Below, one piece after another: positions 1-6,231 of a stretch of 9,970 bases of DNA; within the stretch, counting starts at the first letter, position 1, and every line of letters starts with the position of its first letter. The stretch is from Pseudomonadota bacterium (GTDB lineage Bacteria; Pseudomonadota; Alphaproteobacteria; Azospirillales; Azospirillaceae), in assembly GCA_023412175.1 (NCBI GenBank), contig JAEYOB010000009.1, forward strand, positions 1 to 9,970. The letters run 5' to 3'. The position numbers and the translations under genes are program-made. The notes beneath the pieces are model-generated. The model worked only from the letters and a program-made list of their open reading frames with translations. It made no database searches and was not told the origin of the DNA.

Positions 1-2
1 GG

Positions 3-290
3 GCAGCGCGGCGGGTGCGCATTGCCGCTTCCGACGTCAGCCTGGCGCGCCGGCCGCCGGCGGACAGCACGATCCTCAACGCCCTGCCCGGCCGCATCGT
101 CGCCGCGGAGCCGCAGGATGCGGTGCAGGTGATGGCGGTGGTCGCCCTCGGCGAGGACGGCAGCGGCGCGCGCATGCTGGCGCGCGTCACGCGCAAGTCC
201 TGGGACCTGCTCGGCCTGATGCCGGGCCAGCCGGTGTTCGCCCAGATCAAGGGCGTGGCGCTGATCCACCGCGGGGCACCGGCCGACTGA
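3..290 (+). CDS. modC: Molybdate ABC transporter ATP-binding protein ModC, C-terminal part (5' end outside window)
   Basis: Only the last 95 codons are present; the reading frame is open from the window edge, so the GTG at 15 is an internal valine and not a start. The visible part matches the end of ModC. A VRIAASDVSLA stretch, in which D-V-S-L-A is typical of the region joining the ATPase to its molybdate-binding TOBE domain, is followed by an ILNALPGRIV stretch that opens the TOBE fold and an AQIKGVAL-type ending. ModC hydrolyses ATP on the cytoplasmic face to drive molybdate import through ModB, with ModA as periplasmic binder; the TOBE part is linked to molybdate regulation in this family. 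The Walker motifs lie outside the window, so an ATPase for a related oxyanion cannot be wholly excluded. The gene converges on the trehalose-phosphate synthase gene. Confidence 0.85.
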   Translation, partial: AARRVRIAASDVSLARRPPADSTILNALPGRIVAAEPQDAVQVMAVVALGEDGSGARMLARVTRKSWDLLGLMPGQPVFAQIKGVALIHRGAPAD

Positions 291-307
291 ACCGCCTCCG
301 CAGGCCG

Positions 308-327
308 GCGGATCGGTTTCGATCCGC
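308..327. terminator. Hairpin between convergent genes, possible bidirectional terminator
   Basis: GCGGATCG, a GTTT loop and CGATCCGC form a perfect 8-bp stem with a 4-base loop. It lies in the 57-base gap between the convergent modC and trehalose-phosphate synthase genes, 17 bases past the modC stop. Its position suggests transcription ends here from both sides. There is no T-run on either strand, so it is not a classical intrinsic terminator; it may instead protect 3' ends or work together with Rho. Confidence 0.5.
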
Positions 328-347
328 GGGACATGGCAAAGCCCCCT

Positions 348-2582
348 TCAGGCGACCCCCATGGCGTCGATGCTGGCCTCGATGCGGCCGCGCTTGCGGA
401 GGCGGGCGCCGTCCAGAAGCATGCGCCCGGCCCAGTGGTACACGTTGTTCTCGCGCACCATCTCGCGCATCAGCCGCATGCGCTCATGCTGCTGCTCCGG
501 CGGCATGGTCAGTCCCTGACGGATGGCCTCGGCCATGCTGCGGGTGTCGTAGGGGTTGACGATGAGCGCTTCGAGCAGTTCCCGCGACGCACCGGCAAAG
601 GTGCTCAGGATCAGCACGCCCTGCTCGTCGTCACGCGCGGCGACGAACTCCTTGGCGACGAGGTTCATGCCGTCGTGCAGGCTGCTGACGATGCAGACGT
701 CGGCCGCCCGGAACAGCTCGTAGACATCGCTCGGCTCGTGGTGGCGCGCGACCAGGAGGATCGGGGTGTAGCCCTCGCGGCCGAAGCGGGCGTTGATCGC
801 ATCGGCCATGGCCGTCGCCTCGGTCTGGAGTTCCCGGTAGGCCGGCAGCTTGCTGCGCGTCGGCGCCGCGACCTGCACGTAGACGAAGCGCCCGATCAGC
901 TCCGGATGGTTCTCCAGCAGCGTCTCGACCGCGCGGAACCGGTCCGGGATGCCCTTGGTGAAATCGAACCGCTCGACGCCGACGCCGAGCAGCGCATTGG
1001 CCGGCAAGCCATGGCGGGCCCGCACCGCCGCCCGGCATTCCGACACCGGAGCCTGCCCCTCCAGCGGCGACGGCGGCCACTCGATGGAGATCGGATAGGG
1101 GTGCACCAGGGCGGTGTGCCCGCCGACGGAAACGGTCGAATGCTCCCGGTCGATGAGGCATTCGAGGAAGCGGTCCACGGTGTCGATGAAGTTGTTGCAG
1201 TGGAACCGCGTGTGGAAGCCGATGATCGAGCTGCCCAGCAGCCCGTCGAGCACCGCCTCGCGCCAGGGGAAGATGCTGAACACCTCGGCGTTGGGCCAGG
1301 GGATGTGCCAGAAGGTGATGATGACGGCGTTGGGCAGGCGCTGGCGCACCATCCGCGGCACCAGCGCGAAGTGGTAGTCGTGCACCAGCACAATGGGGTT
1401 GTCGGTCTGCGCCTCCTCCACCACGGCGTCGGCGAACCTCTGGTTCACCTTGACGTACTGCTCCCAGTCGCTCTCGCGCAGCACCGGGCGGGTGAAGGAG
1501 ATATGGCACAGCGGCCAGAGCCCTTCGTTCGCCAGCCCGTAATAGTATCCCTCCTCCTCCTCGTCGCTGAGCCAGATCCGGCGCAGCGTGTAGGACGGCT
1601 TTTCCGGCGGCACCGGGATGCGGTCGTTGCGGTCCACCACCTGACGGTCGGCCGAGCCGCTGCCGTGCGCGATCCAGATGCCGCCGCACGCGCGGGTGAT
1701 CGGCTCCAGCGCGGTCACCAGACCGCTGGCCGGACGCTGGACGATGACGCCGCCGTGCCCGTCGTCGTTGTGGATGTAGGGCTCGCGGTTGGAGACGACG
1801 ATGACCTCGGCGCCCGGCAACTCGTTGTCGAGGACGCGGCGGAGCGTCTCGGGCGACCATTCGACGCGGATGCCCGCCGCGGTGTGCCGGGATATGTCGA
1901 GGTCGCGCAGCATCTGCCGGATCTCGGTGACCACCGGGCGCATCTCCGGCATGTGTTCGGGGCGCGTTCCGGATGCGAGCGCGGGGTCGAGCGACTGCCG
2001 GACGGACCGGAGCCAGCGCCGCAGCGTCAGGCGGGCGACGATGACGGTGACGCCGGCCGCCGTCACCCCGATCAGGGCGAGGACCGCGGCGAGGTAGAAC
2101 TGCGTGTCGGCACTGCGGCGCTCGATGAAGCTCACGTCGTGCAGGATCATGAGGCTTCCCAATCCCCCGCCTTGCGAAGCCAGGGGGAACGTCGCCACCA
2201 GCAGCGCCCCGCCGGCGAGGCGGTCGATGCGGAACACCGGCTTGCGCGCCGCCGCCCCTTCCGCCGGCACCGGGCAGCCGACCTGGATCGGCCAACCTGC
2301 CGATGCGCGCGTCAGCGCGCCGGACGGCATGCACAGGCCCAGCGCCAGCACGCGCTCGTCCGTGGTGATCCTCTGGAACAGCGTGTCGATCTCGCGATCC
2401 GCCCCGCTCCGCACCAGCCCCGTCAGCGAGTCCTGCACGGCGCTGAAGACGAGGTTCAGGCGCAGTTGCACATCATGCTGGAACCAGCGTCCGACGAGGT
2501 GGTTCACCAGCGGCGACAGCGCAAACCCCATGATGCCGAGCACCACGAGCAACGGCAGCGCAAAGCGGACGAGCATGTGCAT
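348..2582 (-). CDS. otsA: Membrane-anchored alpha,alpha-trehalose-phosphate synthase (GT20) with N-terminal periplasmic module
   Basis: This 744-residue protein should transfer glucose from a nucleotide sugar (UDP-glucose in the usual family) to glucose-6-phosphate, making trehalose-6-phosphate, an osmoprotectant precursor. The GT20 domain spans about residues 258-732. Its family motifs are all visible: VVSNREP (R266), GGIWIAHG (W303), a VHDYH segment (D401), FWHIPWP (H426), [10 protein letters not shown] (R538, K543) and DGMNLVAKE (D637, E645). Ordinary OtsA is about 470 residues. Here roughly 255 extra residues precede the domain: a membrane helix at about 5-27, a probably periplasmic segment at 30-160 with two cysteines (C84, C103), a second helix at about 162-184, and a linker at 186-235 that faintly resembles HAMP. 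GGAGG lies 9 bases before the ATG and supports this start. No otsB phosphatase gene is in the window. Glucosylglycerol-phosphate synthase is a related alternative activity. Confidence 0.9.
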   Translation of the reverse strand: MHMLVRFALPLLVVLGIMGFALSPLVNHLVGRWFQHDVQLRLNLVFSAVQDSLTGLVRSGADREIDTLFQRITTDERVLALGLCMPSGALTRASAGWPIQVGCPVPAEGAAARKPVFRIDRLAGGALLVATFPLASQGGGLGSLMILHDVSFIERRSADTQFYLAAVLALIGVTAAGVTVIVARLTLRRWLRSVRQSLDPALASGTRPEHMPEMRPVVTEIRQMLRDLDISRHTAAGIRVEWSPETLRRVLDNELPGAEVIVVSNREPYIHNDDGHGGVIVQRPASGLVTALEPITRACGGIWIAHGSGSADRQVVDRNDRIPVPPEKPSYTLRRIWLSDEEEEGYYYGLANEGLWPLCHISFTRPVLRESDWEQYVKVNQRFADAVVEEAQTDNPIVLVHDYHFALVPRMVRQRLPNAVIITFWHIPWPNAEVFSIFPWREAVLDGLLGSSIIGFHTRFHCNNFIDTVDRFLECLIDREHSTVSVGGHTALVHPYPISIEWPPSPLEGQAPVSECRAAVRARHGLPANALLGVGVERFDFTKGIPDRFRAVETLLENHPELIGRFVYVQVAAPTRSKLPAYRELQTEATAMADAINARFGREGYTPILLVARHHEPSDVYELFRAADVCIVSSLHDGMNLVAKEFVAARDDEQGVLILSTFAGASRELLEALIVNPYDTRSMAEAIRQGLTMPPEQQHERMRLMREMVRENNVYHWAGRMLLDGARLRKRGRIEASIDAMGVA

Positions 2583-3079
2583 CGGGAAAATCCTCCATAC
2601 GGACGGGCACCAGCGGCGGCCGTCGCCTTCTGTGGGAATCCCCGCCGGTTTTTCCCATTGATTCGCGGTCTTATTCCGGACAATGAACGACTCTCATCGC
2701 CCAGAAAATACCAGCATCAATCACGCCGTCGACAGCATTCCGCATCCGGAAAGATCACGGACGAATGGCCATTCAGTCGATGCCCGGCAAGACTCCGAAA
2801 GACACCACACTATATTTCGGCCATAGCTGCAGCGACGACACTGAGATTACTTTTAAGCACGCAATTCGATTTGCGCTATCAGCGACACTGCCACGCGACA
2901 ACAAGATGCGTCTACAAAAATTTTCTCGAATCCTGTCAATTTTGTCACACACACGCCCCTTGGAGCCACTCACCGGGCCAAAAGCAATAGGACTGTCGTC
3001 GTAGCACCTTGCCGTGGCGACGGCGGCGGCTTGGCACTAGGATATGTTCCGGAAGCGGCAGCAGGTAAGAGACGCCAGC
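2583..3079. other. Intergenic region of lower GC, no gene recognised
   Basis: These 497 bases separate the divergent trehalose-phosphate synthase gene and the small gene at 3080, so they should hold both promoters. About 2640-2960 is clearly less GC-rich than the flanking genes. It contains the Shine-Dalgarno of the minus-strand gene (2591-2596), a perfect 12-bp palindrome (2763-2774) and TGTCA repeated with a 9-base period (2934-2947). The short open frames here show neither codon bias nor a convincing ribosome site. I found no promoter good enough to call, and no clear match on the minus strand to the GGAAC-N16/17-CGTT general-stress sigma (EcfG) pattern. Confidence 0.6.
2763..2774. promoter_or_regulatory. 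Perfect 12-bp palindrome GAATGGCCATTC, possible operator
   Basis: GAATGGCCATTC equals its own reverse complement. It lies 180 bases upstream of the trehalose-phosphate synthase start and about 306 bases upstream of the small gene at 3080. A site with this dyad could bind a dimeric regulator, but nothing identifies the protein, and a 12-bp palindrome can occur by chance. Confidence 0.25.
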
Positions 3080-3361
3080 ATGACTCCCGGCCCCGAAACA
3101 GGCATCGACTACCATGTGAACTACCGCGGACCGACCTATCTGGCCGAGGTTTGGTACCTGTGCGGGGCTTACGACAATCTTGCGGACGCTCAGGCCGCCC
3201 TGGCCAAACGGATCGCCTCGGACCTCGACGCGGCCGTCGAGGCCGGCTCGGAATGGCGGCTCGTCGCCGTCTACAAGGCGGAGATCGTCGCCGTGATCGA
3301 GCACATGCTCCTGACCGGAAACGGCGTCGAGGCCGTTGCCCCGCGGGTGGACAAAAAGTAG
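3080..3361 (+). CDS. Small protein of unknown function, 93 residues
   Basis: I do not recognise this protein. From the ATG at 3080 it is 93 residues, without a signal peptide or membrane helix, and is probably cytoplasmic. It opens with a short polar stretch and an aromatic segment (DYHVNYRG, then Y and W residues up to about residue 30). An alanine-rich helix with the look of NLADAQAALAKRIASDLDAA follows, then two probable strands or helices and a short tail ending in a double lysine. It has one cysteine and no metal-binding pattern. The ATG at 3044 would add 12 residues but has no spaced ribosome site; AAGAGA at 3067-3072 sits 7 bases before 3080, so the later start is preferred. Codon use matches the neighbours. 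Its stop lies 30 bases before the palindrome preceding the peroxidase gene. Confidence 0.6.
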   Translation: MTPGPETGIDYHVNYRGPTYLAEVWYLCGAYDNLADAQAALAKRIASDLDAAVEAGSEWRLVAVYKAEIVAVIEHMLLTGNGVEAVAPRVDKK

Positions 3362-3391
3362 GGCAGCACCACCTGAGACTGCAGGAAGAGG

Positions 3392-3407
3392 TGCAATTCC
3401 CATTGCA
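3392..3407. promoter_or_regulatory. Perfect inverted repeat TGCAAT-N4-ATTGCA, candidate Fur-type operator of the dihaem peroxidase
   Basis: TGCAAT, TCCC and ATTGCA form a perfect dyad 80 bases upstream of the peroxidase ATG. A TTGCAA at 3403-3408 overlaps its right half and could be part of a weak -35 element, though no good -10 follows. The left half with its next two bases (TGCAATTC) recurs in the promoter of the imelysin operon at 4766. From memory, palindromes of the TGCAA...TTGCA kind are used by Fur/Mur-family regulators in alphaproteobacteria, so metal control is a reasonable inference. The half-site spacing differs by one base between the two copies, and the regulator itself is not encoded here. 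Confidence 0.45.
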
Positions 3408-3449
3408 AAAAGGGGATGTTGTCCGGTACAGGTGCGCCGCAGCGGCATT

Positions 3450-3466
3450 GCCGCCCGCCGGGCGGC
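3450..3466 (+). other. GC hairpin in the leader of the dihaem peroxidase gene
   Basis: GCCGCCC, a GCC loop and GGCGGGC-complementary GGGCGGC form a 7-bp all-GC stem. It ends 9 bases before the AGAGG ribosome site (3476-3480) of the peroxidase gene. Such a leader stem could affect mRNA stability or ribosome access. It has no T-run and is unlikely to terminate transcription. GC-rich sequence produces such stems by chance, so confidence is modest. Confidence 0.3.
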
Positions 3467-3487
3467 GCACGCCAAAGAGGCAACGCC

Positions 3488-4654
3488 ATGGTTTCCGTCA
3501 CCGCACGTTCCGCGATCCCGATGATCCTGTCGGGCACGCTGCTCGCCGCCGTGTCCGGCAGCGCGTTCGGAAGTGAAACCAACCTGCCGGCGAAGGCGGA
3601 CCTGGGCAAGGCCCTGTTCTTCGATACCAACCTCTCCGTCAACCGCACCCAGTCCTGCGCGAGCTGCCACAACCCCGACCACGGCTTTGCCGATCCGCGC
3701 GACAGCGTCGCCGGCGGCGCCGCGTCACTGGGAGCGGACGGGACCTCCATCGGCGACCGCAACGCGCCGACCGTTTCCTACGCCCGCTTCAGCCCGCGTT
3801 TCGCGATCCGGGCAAACGGGAAGGCCGTCGGCGGACAGTTCCACGACGGGCGCGCGGCGATCCTGCAGGAACAGGCCGGCGGCCCGCCGCTCAACCCCGG
3901 TGAAATGGCGATGGAATCCAAGGCGCAGATCCAGGAGCGCCTGAAGGAGAACCCGGACTACGCCCGCGCGTTCGCCGCCCTGTACGGCCCCGGCGTGCTG
4001 GACGACGCCGACCGCGCGTTCGACGCCATGACCGACAGCATCGCGCAGTTCGAGCAGACGGACTTCGTCTCCCCGTTCGATTCGAAGTACGACCGCCACC
4101 TGCGCGGCGAGTACAAGATGACCGGCGAGGAAGAGTTGGGGATGACGCTGTTCTTCTCGCAGCAGTTCACCAACTGCAACACCTGCCACCAGCTGAACGC
4201 GATGCCGGCCGGCAAGGACGAGACCTTCTCGAATTACGAGTACCACAACATCGGCGTGCCGGTGAACCAAGAGCTGCGCGCCCTCAACGGCAAGGGACCG
4301 CGCCACATCGACCGCGGCCTGCGCGAAAACCCGGCGGTCAAGGGCGCCGAATTCATCGGCAAGTACAAGACGCCGGGCCTGCGCAACGTCGCCGTCACCG
4401 GCCCCTACATGCACAACGGCGTCTTCAGGGACCTGGAGACCGTGATCCGCTTCTACAACAAGTACAACAGCCAGAAGCCGGCCGCCCAGATCAACCCCGA
4501 GACCGGAAAGCCCTGGGGCAAGCCGGAAGTCGCCAAGACGATCTCGACCAAGGAACTGGAGGAAGGCCCCGCCCTCGACGACCGGCGGATCAAGGCCCTC
4601 GTAGCCTTCCTCAAGACGCTGACGGACGCCCGCTACGAGCATCTGGTGAAGTAG
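3488..4654 (+). CDS. Periplasmic dihaem cytochrome c peroxidase family protein, MauG-like
   Basis: This 388-residue protein has a Sec signal peptide (about residues 1-28) and two c-haem sites, CASCH (57-61) and CNTCH (230-234), as in the bacterial CCP/MauG family. Such enzymes use haem to reduce hydrogen peroxide or, in MauG, to oxidise a partner protein. Other family marks are GQFHDGRA (116-123), NPGEM (136-140) and TPGLRNVAVTGPYMHNGVF (295-313). By spacing from each haem His, Q129, P133 and E139 fall where MauG has Gln103, Pro107 and Glu113, and Y323 falls where MauG has its axial Tyr294. The place of the inter-haem Trp93 is taken by H119. No mau genes are nearby; the neighbours are iron-related instead. 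AGAGG lies 7 bases before ATG 3488, so the longer frame opening at 3416 is rejected. The substrate is unknown. Confidence 0.9.
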   Translation: MVSVTARSAIPMILSGTLLAAVSGSAFGSETNLPAKADLGKALFFDTNLSVNRTQSCASCHNPDHGFADPRDSVAGGAASLGADGTSIGDRNAPTVSYARFSPRFAIRANGKAVGGQFHDGRAAILQEQAGGPPLNPGEMAMESKAQIQERLKENPDYARAFAALYGPGVLDDADRAFDAMTDSIAQFEQTDFVSPFDSKYDRHLRGEYKMTGEEELGMTLFFSQQFTNCNTCHQLNAMPAGKDETFSNYEYHNIGVPVNQELRALNGKGPRHIDRGLRENPAVKGAEFIGKYKTPGLRNVAVTGPYMHNGVFRDLETVIRFYNKYNSQKPAAQINPETGKPWGKPEVAKTISTKELEEGPALDDRRIKALVAFLKTLTDARYEHLVK

Positions 4655-4734
4655 AGGCTTCCTCCTTTCGGGCGCAGCATTCCCCGCGACGTTCCGCCGC
4701 GCGGCACAAGGCCGGGCATCCCTCGGGTTAAAGC

Positions 4735-4766
4735 TTGACAGCAGGGCCGAATCTCGCCTTGCTATT
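4735..4766 (+). promoter_or_regulatory. Probable promoter of the imelysin operon, perfect -35
   Basis: A perfect TTGACA at 4735-4740, inside CTTGACA as favoured by alphaproteobacterial housekeeping promoters, lies 87 bases before the imelysin ATG. The -10 is less clear: TTGCTA (4759-4764, 18-base spacer) or GCTATT (4761-4766, 20-base spacer) are candidates. The Fur-like box begins at once downstream, so a bound repressor would cover the -10 and start site. Confidence 0.5.
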
Positions 4767-4780
4767 GCAATTCATTCGCA
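4766..4780. promoter_or_regulatory. Fur-like operator overlapping the imelysin operon promoter
   Basis: TGCAATT-C-ATTCGCA is a 7-1-7 dyad with 5 of 7 half-site bases complementary, the geometry of the Fur 15-bp core. It repeats the TGCAATTC of the palindrome at 3392. Further dyads are nested around it: TTGC-TATT-GCAA at 4759-4770 and GCTAT...ATAGC at 4761-4790. Imelysin loci of this kind are Fur-controlled in other bacteria, which supports iron repression here; that the site binds Fur is inference. Confidence 0.5.
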
Positions 4781-4826
4781 TTTTCATAGCTCCGCATTCA
4801 GCCCTTCGACGCCCGAGGAGATCTCC

Positions 4827-6107
4827 ATGTTCAAGCACGCTGCCGGCCTTGCCGCCGTCGCTGTCGTCGCTCTGCTGCCGTACGGCGCCAACGCCCAGGC
4901 GCCCAAGCCCGCCTACAAGGATGTGGTGAAGACCTACGCCGACATCGCCCAGGCCAGCTATGAGGACGCCGTCAGCAGCGCGAAGGCGCTGAAGAAGGCG
5001 GTGGACGACCTGATCGCCAACCCGACCGAGGACAGCCTCGCCAAGGCCCGCACGGCGTGGCTGACCGCCCGCGTGCCCTACATGCAGACGGAAGCCTTCC
5101 GCTTCGGCAACCCGGTCGTCGACGAGTGGGAGGGCAAGGTCAACGCCTGGCCGCTCGACGAGGGGCTGATCGACTACGTGGACGAGGCCTACGGCGGCGG
5201 CGAGGAGAACCCGTTCGCCAAGGCCAACGTGATCGCCAACCCGAAGATCAAGACCGGCAACAAGACCCTCGACGCCGGCAAGATCACCAAGGCGCTGCTC
5301 GCCGACAAGCTGCACGAGGCCGGCAAGGTCGAGGCGAACGTGGCGACCGGCTACCACGCCATCGAGTTCCTGCTGTGGGGCCAGGATCTGAACGGCACCG
5401 GTCCGGGAGCCGGCGTGCGCAAGGCGAGCGATTATGCCAAGGGTGACGCCTGCACCAACGGCAACTGCGACCGTCGCGCCCAGTACCTGAAGGTCGCCAC
5501 CCAGATGCTGGTCGAAGACCTGGAGGAGATGGCGAAGTCCTGGAGCGCCCAGGGCAAGGCGCGCTCCTCGATCGCCAAGGCCAAGGAGAAGGACGGCGTC
5601 GCCCGCATCCTGACCGGCCTCGGCAGCCTCAGCTACGGCGAACTGGCCGGCGAGCGCATGAAGCTCGGCCTCATGCTGCACGATCCGGAAGAGGAGCACG
5701 ACTGCTTCTCCGACAACACGCACAACTCGCACTATTACGACCAGGTCGGCATGGTGAACGTCTACAACGGCAGCTACACGCGCATCGACGGCACGGTCGT
5801 GTCCGGCCCGTCGCTGTCGCAGTACGTCGCCGCCAAGGCGCCGGAGGTCGACGGCAAGGTCAAGGAGGCCATGTCCACCACGACCGCCGCCATGCAGGCG
5901 ATCAAGGACACCGCCGACAGCGGCAAGATGGCCTACGACCAGATGATCGGCGCCGACAACGAAGCCGGCAACAAGCTGATCTCGACCGCGGTCGACCGCC
6001 TCGTCGAGCAGAAGAAGGCGCTGGAAGGCGTCGTCGCCGCGCTCGGCGTGTCGGTCCAGCTGGAAGGCTCGGACAGCCTCGACAACCCGTCGGCCGTGGG
6101 CAAGTAA
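4827..6107 (+). CDS. Imelysin family periplasmic protein (M75, IrpA/IcmP-like) with intact GxHxxE
   Basis: This 426-residue protein has a signal peptide (cleavage near ANA-Q, residue 23-24) and the imelysin fold signature GYHAIEFLLWGQD. In it G175, H177 and E180 make the GxHxxE motif proposed to bind metal. A segment around 287-300 (DPEEEHDCFSDNTH) is typical of the IcmP/IrpA branch, and C209, C214 and C293 could form disulphides. Relatives such as Pseudomonas IcmP and cyanobacterial IrpA are iron-regulated and are thought to act in iron uptake. The peptidase label is doubtful for the family. GAGGAG ends 6 bases before the ATG, a strong ribosome site. It is the first gene of a four-gene plus-strand run and is followed by a large hairpin. 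With the Fur-like box upstream, iron-repressed expression is likely. The transported or bound ligand is not known. Confidence 0.92.
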   Translation: MFKHAAGLAAVAVVALLPYGANAQAPKPAYKDVVKTYADIAQASYEDAVSSAKALKKAVDDLIANPTEDSLAKARTAWLTARVPYMQTEAFRFGNPVVDEWEGKVNAWPLDEGLIDYVDEAYGGGEENPFAKANVIANPKIKTGNKTLDAGKITKALLADKLHEAGKVEANVATGYHAIEFLLWGQDLNGTGPGAGVRKASDYAKGDACTNGNCDRRAQYLKVATQMLVEDLEEMAKSWSAQGKARSSIAKAKEKDGVARILTGLGSLSYGELAGERMKLGLMLHDPEEEHDCFSDNTHNSHYYDQVGMVNVYNGSYTRIDGTVVSGPSLSQYVAAKAPEVDGKVKEAMSTTTAAMQAIKDTADSGKMAYDQMIGADNEAGNKLISTAVDRLVEQKKALEGVVAALGVSVQLEGSDSLDNPSAVGK

Positions 6108-6125
6108 GCCCGCGGCGCTGTCCCG

Positions 6126-6174
6126 CGCTCCACGGACGGCGGCGGCTTGCCTCCCCGTCGTCATCCGTGGAGCG
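6126..6174 (+). terminator. Strong intercistronic hairpin after the imelysin gene
   Basis: CGCTCCACGGA (6126-6136) and TCCGTGGAGCG (6164-6174) pair perfectly over 11 bp around a 27-base loop, starting 18 bases past the imelysin stop. No T-run follows. It probably stabilises the 3' end of the imelysin message or partly stops transcription, so that the first gene is made in larger amounts than the three haem/imelysin/DUF1513 genes downstream. A full terminator with a separate promoter for the next gene is the alternative, but I see no good promoter in the 57 bases that follow. Confidence 0.55.
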
Positions 6175-6231
6175 TCGTGGGCGCCAGAAGAACCAAAAGA
6201 AAAAGAACAGCCTTATCGGGATGCATCCGGG

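Noticed and set aside
2934..2947. TGTCA-N4-TGTCA as a Pho box
   Set aside because: Pho boxes have an 11-base period; here it is 9, and no phosphate gene is next to it.
333..2990. 885-codon plus-strand open frame antisense to the trehalose-phosphate synthase gene
   Set aside because: It lies opposite a gene with all GT20 motifs, has no recognisable domain and has the Arg/Asp/His/Val-rich makeup of GC-rich shadow frames.
3031..3050. TTGGCAC... as a sigma-54 promoter before the small gene
   Set aside because: The GG of the -24 element is present, but no GC occurs at the required -12 distance.
3416..3487. Longer peroxidase start at 3416
   Set aside because: It would put 24 residues before a normal signal peptide and disregard the AGAGG site 7 bases before ATG 3488.
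2945..3682. 245-codon minus-strand open frame over the small gene and the start of the peroxidase gene
   Set aside because: It runs through the peroxidase signal peptide and first haem region on the opposite strand; the composition is that of a shadow.
4684..4704. CCGCG...CGCGG hairpin as terminator of the peroxidase gene
   Set aside because: Only 5 bp of stem, no T-run, and such stems are common at this GC content.
4728..6164. 478-codon minus-strand open frame over the imelysin gene
   Set aside because: The opposite strand encodes a clear imelysin with a signal peptide; this frame is low-complexity V/L/G/A sequence typical of an antisense shadow.
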